NCBI GenBank assembly: GCA_025996865.1
Contig: BNTV01000138.1
Coordinates: 1 to 11,825 of the forward strand
DNA: 11,825 nt
Source: Bacteroidia bacterium
GTDB taxonomy: Bacteria; Bacteroidota; Bacteroidia; Bacteroidales; Azobacteroidaceae
Direction: 5' to 3'
Shown here: positions 1 to 7,148 of the stretch, one piece after another
Layout: each line of letters begins with the position of its first letter
Position numbering within the stretch: the stretch's first letter is position 1
Notes under the pieces: model-generated
The model's input: the letters and a program-made list of their open reading frames with translations, nothing else
The model's database searches: none
Told to the model about the DNA's origin: nothing
Position numbers and translations under genes: made by a program

Positions 1-242
1 TTCAAGAGCATTAACCAATATTCTGTTTCATTGGCTTCTTTTAAAGCGATATTCATTTTGTTTAAAAAATCGGCTCTTGATTGTGCGTGTGCTGCCTCTT
101 TGATTAAAGCACCAATAGACGTTCCACTTCTCAATAGTTGTTTTGATAAAACAAATTCTGTCTTTTCTTTAATCAGCCATTGGTATAAATGGACACACCG
201 TAAGGCGAATTTATACGATTTTGGTTCAAGAATATTATCCAT
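1..242 (-). CDS. Four-helix-bundle protein (S23 / 23S rRNA intervening-sequence type), 3' end outside window
   Basis: Reading the minus strand from the ATG at 242 gives 80 codons without a stop, running off the left edge. The product begins MDNILEPKSYKFALRCVHLY and carries the hallmarks of the S23-type four-helix-bundle family (PF05635/TIGR02436): an LRSGTSIGALIKEA block at about residues 37-50, then S-R-A-D-F, then IALKEANETEYWL at about 65-77. The family is normally about 115-125 residues, so roughly one third is missing here. Members were first seen inside 23S rRNA intervening sequences. Many free-standing copies occur in Bacteroidota, their cellular role is not known, and they are related to the Avd accessory protein of diversity-generating retroelements. 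The gene is divergent from phoU with a 71-bp spacer. The start is supported by a well-placed promoter at 265-294. The family call is firm, the function is not. Confidence 0.9.
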   Translation of the reverse strand, partial: MDNILEPKSYKFALRCVHLYQWLIKEKTEFVLSKQLLRSGTSIGALIKEAAHAQSRADFLNKMNIALKEANETEYWLMLL

Positions 243-264
243 AAATAAATTAAAAATTATTTTG

Positions 265-294
265 CAAAAATATAAAAAAATTCTCAATTATCAA
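265..294 (-). promoter_or_regulatory. Bacteroidota-type promoter of the four-helix-bundle gene
   Basis: On the minus strand a perfect -7 box TATTTTTG (pattern TAnnTTTG) occupies 272-265, and a TTG that could serve as the -33 element lies at 294-292, separated by 19 bp. The start codon at 242 follows after about 22 bp. The TTG is supplied by the proximal copy of the 12-bp direct repeat. A weaker plus-strand TATTTTG at 258-264 touches this box and could start phoU transcription in the opposite direction. Confidence 0.5.
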
Positions 295-308
295 CTCTCA
301 ATTATCAA
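283..308 (+). repeat. 12-bp direct repeat CTCAATTATCAA, two copies
   Basis: CTCAATTATCAA is present at 283-294 and again at 297-308, separated by CT, and is followed by a partial copy running into the phoU start codon. Short TCAATTATCAATT-type tandem arrays are common in Bacteroidota intergenic DNA and may vary in copy number. Here the array fills the gap between the four-helix gene promoter and phoU. Confidence 0.75.
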
Positions 309-313
309 TTAAT

Positions 314-1006
314 ATGAAACATACAGAAAAAGAATTACAAGCGCTCAAAGAAGAAGTGAGCCAAATGTGGAAATTAGTGTTGTCGCAACTCGAAAAAGCC
401 AAACAGTCTTTTTTGACCGGCGATGTGGAAATGGCGCGTGAAATCGCCAGCCGCGAAAAACGAGTCGATGCTTTCGAACTGAAAATCGACAGCGATTGCG
501 AAAATTATATCGCTTTATACAGCCCTGTGGCGATTGATTTGCGGTTGGTTTTGTCGTTAATCAAAATAAGCATCACCCTCGAACGCATCGGTGATTTTGC
601 CGAAGGCATTGCTCGGCACGTCATTGACGAAGAATGTACGCCATTAGACCCGCAGTTGATAGAAGAATTGCAGATGGAAAAAATGTTCGACACGCTTATC
701 GGTATGTTGTCCGACAGTTTTGTCGCTCTCGAATCGGAAAACACCAAAATATCAGGGAAAATCCTGTCGAAAGACGATGAAATTGACGAACTCTATCACA
801 ATTCGTTAGATATTTTAACTAACTATCTGCAACAAAATCCGGCTTTTATTCGCTGTGGATTGAAAACTTTCCTGCTTATCCGCAAACTCGAACGGATTGG
901 CGACCATTGCAGCAATATTGTGGAAGAAATTGTTTTCTATGTCGATGCCAAAGTATTAAAACACTTTAAGAGTGGAGAATTGAAAATTAAAGAACAGACA
1001 AAGTAA
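314..1006 (+). CDS. phoU: PhoU phosphate-signalling accessory protein
   Basis: The 230-residue product is PhoU, a cytoplasmic, mostly helical protein. It links the PstSCAB phosphate transporter to the PhoR histidine kinase and keeps Pho signalling and phosphate uptake in check. Two tandem three-helix repeats are visible. The first has SLIKISITLERIGDFAEGIA (about 81-100) and the second has LLIRKLERIGDHCSNIVEEI (about 187-206). Each holds the E-x-x-x-D metal-cluster motif (E90/D94 and E193/D197), and E48-K-R-V-D52 is a third such motif in the first helix pair. The length is normal for the family. The ATG at 314 directly follows the CTCAATTATCAA repeats and has no Shine-Dalgarno, as is usual in this phylum. 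The pst transporter genes that normally precede phoU are not in the 313 bp available upstream; a divergent four-helix gene sits there instead. The 3' end converges on barrel receptor 2 with only 15 bp between them and no clear terminator. Confidence 0.96.
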   Translation: MKHTEKELQALKEEVSQMWKLVLSQLEKAKQSFLTGDVEMAREIASREKRVDAFELKIDSDCENYIALYSPVAIDLRLVLSLIKISITLERIGDFAEGIARHVIDEECTPLDPQLIEELQMEKMFDTLIGMLSDSFVALESENTKISGKILSKDDEIDELYHNSLDILTNYLQQNPAFIRCGLKTFLLIRKLERIGDHCSNIVEEIVFYVDAKVLKHFKSGELKIKEQTK

Positions 1007-1021
1007 GCATGGTTGTTCGCA

Positions 1022-3184
1022 TCACAATTGTTCGTCGTATTTGAGCGTAGCCTCCTTGTGCTTTTTAGCGGATTGACCAAAGTTCCATGCAAACCCTATA
1101 TAAAATATCCGGGAAGCCCGTTTGCGTTCTACACGTTCTTTCAGGTAAGGCGTATCAATGCTTGTAACGCTTCGATACGTATTCAGCAGGTCTGATACTG
1201 TAAACAGCAGGTACGCTTTATTGTCAAACAGACTGTACCGCGCCCCGATATTCATAATGAACGAAGGTTCGCGATAACCTTGCGGAGTTAGCGCCTTTGA
1301 GGTGTAGCGTGTATTCAATTGCGCCATCAAGCGTTTCGTGGCATTAAAATTGCCGTTCAATGCAGCATACCATGAAACGGCTGATTTATTGCTTCCATAT
1401 CCCAAATCGCCGGCATCTATCACATGGTAAAAAAAGTTGGAGTTCACATTCACCGTTGCCCGGTTGCCAAAAGCCGAATTAATGATTAATTCAAGCCCTG
1501 ACGACCGGCTCGATGACATGTTTTCTTTCGTCGTCCATAGTACCGAATCATTAATGTATTTTGTGATTTCCGTCATCCGGTTGAATATTTCACGATGGTA
1601 TAGAGTAGCGGTAAAAGTTGTTGCGTTGCTTTTCAATAAATAACCTAATTCGAGGGAATGTATTTTTTCAGGTTTCAGGTACGGGTTTCCGCTGTGGACA
1701 TTGAGCGGGTCGCGGTATTCGGGGAAAGGATTCAGGTCATCGCCTTCGGGACGGTTGATGCGGAGGCTGTAATTCAGTTGCAGCTCGTTCTTTTCATCCA
1801 AATGAAAGGATGTATGCAGCGTAGGGAAAAGATGGACGCCGTTGTTCGGGATAACCGTTCCGGTCGAAATTAAACGGGACTTGATGCGTGACATTTCCCC
1901 GCGAAGGCCTCCCATCACGCCGAATTTCCCGAACTCCGCTTCATAAGTGGCATACAGGGCGTAAATGTTTTCGTCGAAAATGAAGTTGTTGGTTTTTGTT
2001 CTGTCCGTAATCCACGCGCCGTCAAGCAGGTTTTCTACAAAGTAATCCATCTCGGCTCTGTCGAGTTCTATTTCAGTTCCGGCGTCTAATTTAGAATGTT
2101 CATTCAACGGACGGGTATAATCGGCACGTATCAGGTTTTCTGTGTCTTTTTGCCGAATCAGCGTATTGTCTTTAGAATCCGGTTTTTCAGGAACGAAATA
2201 TTGATTGGTGTATTTATTGTCTTCCTGTTCTTTGGCCGAAGAATGGGTGTAATCAACGGAAAGCAAGTGGTCTTCGCCGAATGTGTGTTCATAAACGGCG
2301 TTCCATTCAAAATCTTTCTGGTATTCGTCATCCGCACGATAGCGTGTATAATTGTTCAGGGTATTTCCGCTGTTGTCCTGATGGATATTCGTTGTGGTTT
2401 CATCACGCCGGAAACGCATGTCGGTATAACCTGCCGACAGTTGGAAATTGTCTTTTTTCGTAACGTCCCAATCCATTCCACCCCGTACAAGATGAGAAAC
2501 GGGTCGTGCCTCGCTGTTGGTATTTTGTTCTATAAAAGTATTTTGCAGGCTCAACGAATCCGTTTTCGTCCGCTTGTCGTATGTATAACGGTTACGGTCG
2601 TCGAAACGGATACCGTAACTTCCGAAGAAATTGATTTTCCCGGGGTTATAGTTTAGCGACAGAGTGGAGTTGTAACGGTTTTCATTTCCGGCATTGGCTA
2701 TCAGCGAGCCATTTACTCCGGCGCGTTTTTCTTTTTTCAGTATAATGTTGATAATGCCGGAAGTGCCGTCGGGTTTATACCTTGCCGAAGGGTTGGTAAT
2801 AATTTCAATCCGGTCGATGGTATTGGCGGGAATTTGTTGCAGGACGGTTGCGCGTGAAGCGCCCATCAAGGTCGATGATTTTCCGTTGATGAGTATCTGA
2901 ACGTTTTCCGAACCACGCAGGCTTACGTTTCCGTCCATATCCACCTGTACGGAAGGAATGTTCTGCATCAGGTCGCTCGCCGAACCGGAAGCGCTCATTA
3001 AATCGTTGCCCACATTGAATATTTTTTTGTCGATTCGGGTGACGTAGGTCGATTTTTGCCCCGACACAACCACCTCGTCCAGCGTTTGGAATATACTGTC
3101 AATCACGGCATCCGAGACCCTGTCCTGTCCGAAAATAAGGGATGTTGGCAATAAAGTGAATAATACAATAATAACTGTTTTCAT
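1022..3184 (-). CDS. Outer-membrane beta-barrel protein, TonB-dependent-receptor type (receptor 2)
   Basis: A 720-residue outer-membrane barrel protein of the OMP_b-brl_3 type (PF14905). The start is taken as the ATG at 3184, which opens directly into a signal peptide (MKTVIIVLFTLLPTSLIFGQ); the frame stays open to a TTG at 3193, an unlikely start. After the signal a TonB-box-like LDEVVVSG (about 35-42) leads into the plug domain, with SASDLMQNIPSVQVDMDGNV, then SLRGSENVQILINGKSS, then DRIEIITNPSARYKPDGTSG and IINIILKK near residue 150. The rest is strand-rich barrel sequence. Unlike receptor 1 it lacks the N-terminal carboxypeptidase-regulatory-like domain. The last clear strand (IFYIGFAWNFG) is followed by about 16 charged residues, so the barrel does not end on the usual terminal aromatic residue. 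No SusD partner is adjacent, so a glycan-uptake role has no support and the substrate is unknown. It is probably transcribed from its own promoter at 3421-3460 with a leader of about 230 nt. Confidence 0.9.
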   Translation of the reverse strand: MKTVIIVLFTLLPTSLIFGQDRVSDAVIDSIFQTLDEVVVSGQKSTYVTRIDKKIFNVGNDLMSASGSASDLMQNIPSVQVDMDGNVSLRGSENVQILINGKSSTLMGASRATVLQQIPANTIDRIEIITNPSARYKPDGTSGIINIILKKEKRAGVNGSLIANAGNENRYNSTLSLNYNPGKINFFGSYGIRFDDRNRYTYDKRTKTDSLSLQNTFIEQNTNSEARPVSHLVRGGMDWDVTKKDNFQLSAGYTDMRFRRDETTTNIHQDNSGNTLNNYTRYRADDEYQKDFEWNAVYEHTFGEDHLLSVDYTHSSAKEQEDNKYTNQYFVPEKPDSKDNTLIRQKDTENLIRADYTRPLNEHSKLDAGTEIELDRAEMDYFVENLLDGAWITDRTKTNNFIFDENIYALYATYEAEFGKFGVMGGLRGEMSRIKSRLISTGTVIPNNGVHLFPTLHTSFHLDEKNELQLNYSLRINRPEGDDLNPFPEYRDPLNVHSGNPYLKPEKIHSLELGYLLKSNATTFTATLYHREIFNRMTEITKYINDSVLWTTKENMSSSRSSGLELIINSAFGNRATVNVNSNFFYHVIDAGDLGYGSNKSAVSWYAALNGNFNATKRLMAQLNTRYTSKALTPQGYREPSFIMNIGARYSLFDNKAYLLFTVSDLLNTYRSVTSIDTPYLKERVERKRASRIFYIGFAWNFGQSAKKHKEATLKYDEQL

Positions 3185-3195
3185 TTTTTGCAATT

Positions 3196-3375
3196 TATAG
3201 AAAATGAATACCGGATATAATACCTAAAAATAAGGTGAAAGCCCTACGGGCTATAACGCTTGGGAGGGATGTCATTTTCTATTGACATGGATGCCCTACG
3301 GGCAAATAGTCCGTTAGGACTTGCATATCAATAGAAAATGGATGCTATCCTCTTCAACAATTTCCCGTAGGGAAT
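3196..3375. repeat. Cluster of short palindromes in the leader of receptor 2
   Basis: This stretch holds at least four small hairpins. GCCCTACGGGC occurs at 3241-3251 and again at 3293-3303, GTCCGTTAGGAC lies at 3309-3320, and TTCCCGTAGGGAA at 3362-3374. A perfect 12-bp inverted repeat, CATTTTCTATTG at 3273-3284 against CAATAGAAAATG at 3329-3340, encloses two of them. A third copy of ATAGAAAATG lies at 3197-3206, in direct orientation with the one at 3331-3340. No convincing ORF occupies the stretch. It resembles REP-type repetitive DNA inserted between a promoter and its gene. None of the hairpins is followed by a T-run in a position expected of an intrinsic terminator. Confidence 0.65.
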
Positions 3376-3420
3376 TCACATTAGGTGCAATATCCGATAA
3401 CCATTTTATAGAATTAACCA

Positions 3421-3460
3421 CAAAAATAAAGCATGACTTTGAAGAAATTTTGAATTTGAC
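3421..3460 (-). promoter_or_regulatory. Promoter and shared operator of receptor 2
   Basis: On the minus strand a perfect -7 box TATTTTTG lies at 3428-3421. Beginning 6 bp upstream of it is a 26-bp element (3460-3435) that matches the element upstream of receptor 1 (7188-7163) at 25 of 26 positions. It contains TTCAAA at 3454-3449 and at 3443-3438, spaced 11 bp start to start. The element covers the region where a -33 hexamer would be. Predicted transcription begins near 3414, giving a leader of about 230 nt before the ATG at 3184. The dgkA stop codon lies only 7 bp upstream of the element, so this is a new transcription unit packed against the end of the preceding operon. Confidence 0.7.
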
Positions 3461-3467
3461 GGAAAAA

Positions 3468-3830
3468 TCAAGAAAAGAATGCGAAGATTTCAGGAAGGAA
3501 AATGATGAACCCGGCAATGGTGGCGGCAATAGCCGTCAGGAGTACGGCTCCGGCAGCAATGTCCTTGACAAGTTTGATTTGCGGATGACGTTCCGGCGAA
3601 ACGACATCTGCCAGTATTTCAATGGAGGTATTAATTGCTTCCGCCGCGAAAACAAGCCCGCTTACGATGACGATAATCATCCATTCGAACACTGTAAGGC
3701 AAAAGAAAAATCCTGCCGCAACGACGCAGCAGAGTATGGCTATATGTATCTTTGCGTTACGTTCTCGTGCAAACAATATGCCTATCCCGCTGAACGCACA
3801 ACAAAAACTTTTCAATAATCTGTTTTTCAT
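3468..3830 (-). CDS. dgkA: DgkA-family membrane kinase (undecaprenol or diacylglycerol kinase)
   Basis: A 120-residue integral inner-membrane kinase of the DAGK_prokar family, which phosphorylates a lipid alcohol with ATP at the cytoplasmic face. An N-terminal amphipathic segment with the ERNAKIH motif (about 23-29) is followed by three hydrophobic spans (about 31-48, 50-66 and 92-115). The catalytic signature A-E64-A-I-N67-T-S-I-E71 with D75 is intact, as is VKDIAAGAVLL (about 88-98). The ERN...H and VSPERHP features match the Gram-positive/Bacteroidota type, for which undecaprenol is the established substrate in several species; diacylglycerol remains possible. The start is the ATG at 3830, giving the normal family length; an upstream in-frame GTG at 3884 would overlap the previous gene. 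It lies 43 bp after the PAP2 phosphatase gene and may also have its own promoter at 3866-3873. Confidence 0.92.
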   Translation of the reverse strand: MKNRLLKSFCCAFSGIGILFARERNAKIHIAILCCVVAAGFFFCLTVFEWMIIVIVSGLVFAAEAINTSIEILADVVSPERHPQIKLVKDIAAGAVLLTAIAATIAGFIIFLPEIFAFFS

Positions 3831-3865
3831 TTCCGATATGTTTAGTAAACCGTTTATAAAAATTA

Positions 3866-3873
3866 CAAAGATA
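3866..3873 (-). promoter_or_regulatory. Possible internal -7 box for dgkA
   Basis: The minus strand reads TATCTTTG here, a perfect TAnnTTTG match, 35 bp before the dgkA ATG and directly beside the stop codon of the PAP2 gene. No TTG or TTTG is visible at the expected -33 distance. It could allow dgkA to be expressed independently of the upstream operon promoter, or it could be chance. Confidence 0.4.
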
Positions 3874-4656
3874 CTAAAAAACACAGGAAAAAGTTACACC
3901 TAAACTTCCATTGCTGTAGGTTGGACAGATAAAAGATTGATGTTTTCTGTCCTCTTTTGAAAATGACTTTTTAATGGAAGGGTAAATCCAATATATAATT
4001 TTTGTGGATAATATTCCAACACCAGCTCCTGCGACAACATCACTGACCCAATGCTTGTTGTTGTAAATTCTTGACAAGCCGATGAGCGTTGCCATTCCAT
4101 AACCTCCTGCGCTTATCCATGCCGATTTATCCCCATATTCCTGATGCAGAAATTCTGCCGCAACGAATGCGATGGCGGTATGCCCCGAAGGAAACGAATG
4201 GTAGTTGGAACCGTCGGGTCTTTTTCTTCCTGTCAATTCTTTGGTCGTAAAAACAACACTTGTTTCGAGTACATTGCTTAATGCGTAAAGGATAAACATA
4301 TCCGGCAATTGGTGTTTGCTTTCCATTCCTCCCAGCTTCAATCCGAAAGCCAGCATAGCCGGAGAAAACTGGACATAATTATCCAAACCATTGTACCACA
4401 TAGAATTATCTTCTATCAACTCATTTCGTGTGCTGTAATCCAATTCTTTGAGGACGTCGCTTTCTACGGATATTATTCCGTAAGTAATCATGGCAGCGGG
4501 CATGGCAATACCAATAGCCTTTTTAGTTTTGAGGAAAGATTGATGATTTTCTGTTTGTATAACAGAATCAAGTACTATACGACAAGTATCGGAAGTTTGC
4601 GCTTGCAATAAAGCAATGTTTCCGGCGAGCAAAAAAAATATACTTTTCAGATTCAT
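3874..4656 (-). CDS. PAP2-family phosphatase, secreted or membrane-bound (lipid phosphate / undecaprenyl pyrophosphate type)
   Basis: A 260-residue PAP2 (type 2 phosphatidic acid phosphatase) protein. All three signature motifs are intact: K139-x6-RP147 (KELTGRKRP), PSGH at 156-159 within FPSGHTAIAF, and S195-R-x5-H202-x3-D206 (SRIYNNKHWVSD). H159 and H202 are expected to be the catalytic histidines. Residues 1-20 look like a signal peptide or first membrane helix ending in LLQAQ. Family members release phosphate from undecaprenyl pyrophosphate, phosphatidic acid, phosphatidylglycerophosphate or lipid A; the sequence does not decide which. The C-terminus (SLGVTFSCVF) ends like an outer-membrane strand. 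The ATG at 4656 lies 25 bp after the stop of receptor 1, and dgkA follows 43 bp downstream, so the three genes probably form one transcription unit. A phosphatase next to an undecaprenol or diacylglycerol kinase fits recycling of a lipid phosphate. Confidence 0.93.
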   Translation of the reverse strand: MNLKSIFFLLAGNIALLQAQTSDTCRIVLDSVIQTENHQSFLKTKKAIGIAMPAAMITYGIISVESDVLKELDYSTRNELIEDNSMWYNGLDNYVQFSPAMLAFGLKLGGMESKHQLPDMFILYALSNVLETSVVFTTKELTGRKRPDGSNYHSFPSGHTAIAFVAAEFLHQEYGDKSAWISAGGYGMATLIGLSRIYNNKHWVSDVVAGAGVGILSTKIIYWIYPSIKKSFSKEDRKHQSFICPTYSNGSLGVTFSCVF

Positions 4657-4681
4657 AACAATTACATTTTAAATTTGCATC

Positions 4682-7108
4682 TTAAAACTTGTAGTTATAC
4701 CCTATTCGTATCACTTGCGTTTCATAATAATCGTGGAGTGTATAACTGAATGTATCTCCTTGAATCTCTTTGCGGATAACCATCGTATTCAGCAAGTCCG
4801 TAGCGCTTAAAATCAACTCTCCCTTGCCTTTCTGAATGGTTTTCTTCACGCCCAGGTCTAAAGAAAACCGCGATTGAATCTTTCCCTGCGGGATGATGTC
4901 GGGCGCCAGCCAAACGGCTGATAGCTGCACTTCAAATTGAGCAGCCGGACGAAACAGATTGTTCAACTTTACGTTGCCGGAATACATATTTTGCCGGCTG
5001 GCTGAAAAAGTATGCTGAACCGGATACTTGTTTTCCACCGTGAAGGCGTTAATCCGGTTGTAATAGACATTACCGTTCAGATTGGCGGTGTAGAATTTTG
5101 AAAAATTCTGTGTCAGGAGCGCTTCAAATCCGCTGTTGTAACTTCTCCCTGCGTTCTGAAACAGGGCGTATATTAAATCATTGCCGGAAACGGCGGTTGA
5201 AATGCGGGTAATCGTTCTGTCCGTGATTTTGTGGTAGAGCGCTCCATACCAGTTGCCGGTGTTCCAGGAGGTCTTAAATCCAAGTTCGGCGGAATGGGTA
5301 AATTGCGGGTGCAAAGCCGGATTGCCTACCTTGACGATTTCCGCATCGTCATATTTGGGGAAAATACGGATATCCACTTCGTTCGGGCGGTCAACTCTCC
5401 GATTATAAAAAAGGCTGATTTTATTCCGTTCATTGAACTTGTATGCCAAACGAACAGTCGGGAAAGGTTCGATATAATTGTAGCCATCGCTTTTGTAGGT
5501 CGGATGATTCGGGTTTACTTCGTATTTCAGATTCACATATTCGACACGCAAACCGAGTTCCGCTTCCCAGCGTTGGCTTTCATATACGTAATTTCCATAC
5601 AGGGAAGGGATAAGTTCCTTGTAAGTGGCTTTTCCTCCGGCGGCAACATCAAAGGCGGTTGTGTCTTTGTCGGCATAAAACTGCATATCGGTGGGTATAT
5701 CCCTTTTGCGGAATTTGACGCCCGTTTCCAACCGTCCGTTTTTCAGCGGTTTTATGTAATCAACATTGAAATCCATTACCTGCTCGTCCGAAATGAGTTT
5801 ATACCAGTCATACCCTTTGGCAACGGTCAGTATATTGTCGAAAAAATATTTTTCATCTTCACGGTGGAAAGTGTAGTTGAAGCCCACATTCAGCAAATGT
5901 CCCGCTTCCTTGAATTTATGCCGCCAGGCGGCGGTAGCCATAACGGTTGTTTTCAGTTCGTCTTCGAGGAATTGCCAAAGGCGGCGGCGTTGCGTAAGGT
6001 CGGCGTTGAAGAAGGGCTGGTCGCCGTGGTCAAGCAGTTTCTCACCGCCGTATAATCCCGATACGGTAAGCACGTTGTTTGGGTCAATATCCCAATCCGC
6101 ACCCATTTTCAGGGTAGTAAAATGCGTGTCGCGGTTTCGCTGGAGCTGGCTGCGCACAATGCTTCCATCCGAATAGCTGCGTGTAACATATTCATTCTTA
6201 TTCAGCGTTTCGGTATATAAATAATCGCCCTGAAAAAAGAGATTGACCTTTTCTTTCCGGTAGTTGACCGACAGCGAGGGATTGACTTTCGGCGTTCCGG
6301 CGTATTGTGGGCGAATATCGGGCAGATTTTTCTTTCGCTCCCACAAAGCACCCATTCCGGTGGATACGCCTGCTTTTCCGTTAAAGCCTTCGCGGTCGGT
6401 TTTCTTGTAGATAATGTTGATGATTCCGGCACTGCCGTTGGAGTCGTATTTGGATGAAGGATTATTAATGATTTCAATACGGTCGATTGCCGATGCGGGA
6501 ATATTGTCCAATCCTTTCTGGTCGCCGAACCCGGTAATGGCGGTTTGTTTTCCGTCCATCAGAATTGTTATTTTATCATTGCCGCGCAATTCGATTTTTC
6601 CGTCCTGAACGGTAATGCCCGGAAGATTCTGCATGGCTTGCAAAACGGAGCCTCCGCTTTGGCTGACGTTGTTTTCGAGGGAATAGGCTTTCTTGTCCAA
6701 TTTTTCGTTTACCCCCGATTGCTGTGCCGTAATCACGATTTCGGACAGCATCTGTTGATTTTCTTTCAGTTCGACAGTCTTCAAATCCAGATAATCGGAG
6801 AGGCTGCCGACATATACCGGAACCCGGTGTGTGAGGTATCCCATACATGATACGTCCAGCGTATAATTCCCCGACTTGACGCCGGCAAGTGAGAAACGTC
6901 CTTCTTCGTTTGTAATTGTTCCGAGAACAAAAAGACTGTCCTTTTCGGTCTTGACAATTACATTGGCAAACGGAACGGCCGTTTTGTCGGATTCGCTTTT
7001 TACAATCCCCGACAGCGTTACCTGAGCCTGCGCGCTCAATGCCGCAACACACAACCCAATGGCAACAAACCCGCAAAGCCTTTTTCTTTGTTTATTGAAA
7101 CAATTCAT
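4682..7108 (-). CDS. TonB-dependent-receptor-type outer-membrane barrel with carboxypeptidase-regulatory-like domain (receptor 1)
   Basis: An 808-residue outer-membrane protein. The order is a signal peptide (about 1-28, basic start KQRKR, ending LSAQAQ), a carboxypeptidase-regulatory-like beta-sandwich (about 30-118, with VPFANVIVKTEKDSLFVLGT and NEEGRFSLAGVKSGNYTLDV), and a TonB-box-like segment LSEIVITAQ. A plug domain follows (about 130-240: SVLQAMQNLPGITVQDGKIE, DRIEIINNPSSKYDSNGSAG, IINIIYKK), then an OMP_b-brl_3 type barrel ending in the aromatic VIRIGYNYKF. Only the N-terminal domain and general plan separate it from receptor 2; the barrels have clearly diverged. No SusD-like gene is near, so it is not a typical polysaccharide-utilisation pair and its ligand is unknown. 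It is the first gene of a likely operon with the PAP2 phosphatase and dgkA. The ATG at 7108 follows its predicted promoter by about 40 bp. Confidence 0.92.
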   Translation of the reverse strand: MNCFNKQRKRLCGFVAIGLCVAALSAQAQVTLSGIVKSESDKTAVPFANVIVKTEKDSLFVLGTITNEEGRFSLAGVKSGNYTLDVSCMGYLTHRVPVYVGSLSDYLDLKTVELKENQQMLSEIVITAQQSGVNEKLDKKAYSLENNVSQSGGSVLQAMQNLPGITVQDGKIELRGNDKITILMDGKQTAITGFGDQKGLDNIPASAIDRIEIINNPSSKYDSNGSAGIINIIYKKTDREGFNGKAGVSTGMGALWERKKNLPDIRPQYAGTPKVNPSLSVNYRKEKVNLFFQGDYLYTETLNKNEYVTRSYSDGSIVRSQLQRNRDTHFTTLKMGADWDIDPNNVLTVSGLYGGEKLLDHGDQPFFNADLTQRRRLWQFLEDELKTTVMATAAWRHKFKEAGHLLNVGFNYTFHREDEKYFFDNILTVAKGYDWYKLISDEQVMDFNVDYIKPLKNGRLETGVKFRKRDIPTDMQFYADKDTTAFDVAAGGKATYKELIPSLYGNYVYESQRWEAELGLRVEYVNLKYEVNPNHPTYKSDGYNYIEPFPTVRLAYKFNERNKISLFYNRRVDRPNEVDIRIFPKYDDAEIVKVGNPALHPQFTHSAELGFKTSWNTGNWYGALYHKITDRTITRISTAVSGNDLIYALFQNAGRSYNSGFEALLTQNFSKFYTANLNGNVYYNRINAFTVENKYPVQHTFSASRQNMYSGNVKLNNLFRPAAQFEVQLSAVWLAPDIIPQGKIQSRFSLDLGVKKTIQKGKGELILSATDLLNTMVIRKEIQGDTFSYTLHDYYETQVIRIGYNYKF

Positions 7109-7148
7109 ATTTTTTAATTTTTACAACAATTATATTTCAAAATTGCGG

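Noticed and set aside
1007..1021. Bidirectional terminator between phoU and receptor 2
   Set aside because: Only 15 bp separate the stops and no stable stem followed by a T-run is visible on either strand.
2096..2656. 186-residue plus-strand open frame
   Set aside because: Antisense shadow inside receptor 2, with no motif and no promoter.
3185..3193. Start of receptor 2 at TTG 3193
   Set aside because: The ATG at 3184 immediately begins a well-formed signal peptide. A TTG start would only add three residues and is rare in this phylum.
3241..3374. CRISPR array from repeated CCCTACGGG units
   Set aside because: Units are only 9-13 bp, self-palindromic, irregularly spaced and in mixed forms, without uniform spacers or cas genes.
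3321..3818. 165-residue plus-strand open frame
   Set aside because: It runs antisense through dgkA, whose family motifs are complete, and its first part crosses the palindrome cluster and the shared promoter element. It has no recognisable domain.
3831..3884. Start of dgkA at GTG 3884
   Set aside because: It would overlap the PAP2 gene and add 18 residues before the conserved beginning of the family; the ATG at 3830 gives the standard length.
5231..6055. 274-residue plus-strand open frame
   Set aside because: Lies wholly antisense within the barrel of receptor 1. Long antisense frames are expected opposite barrel genes with this codon usage, and the sequence shows no family motifs.
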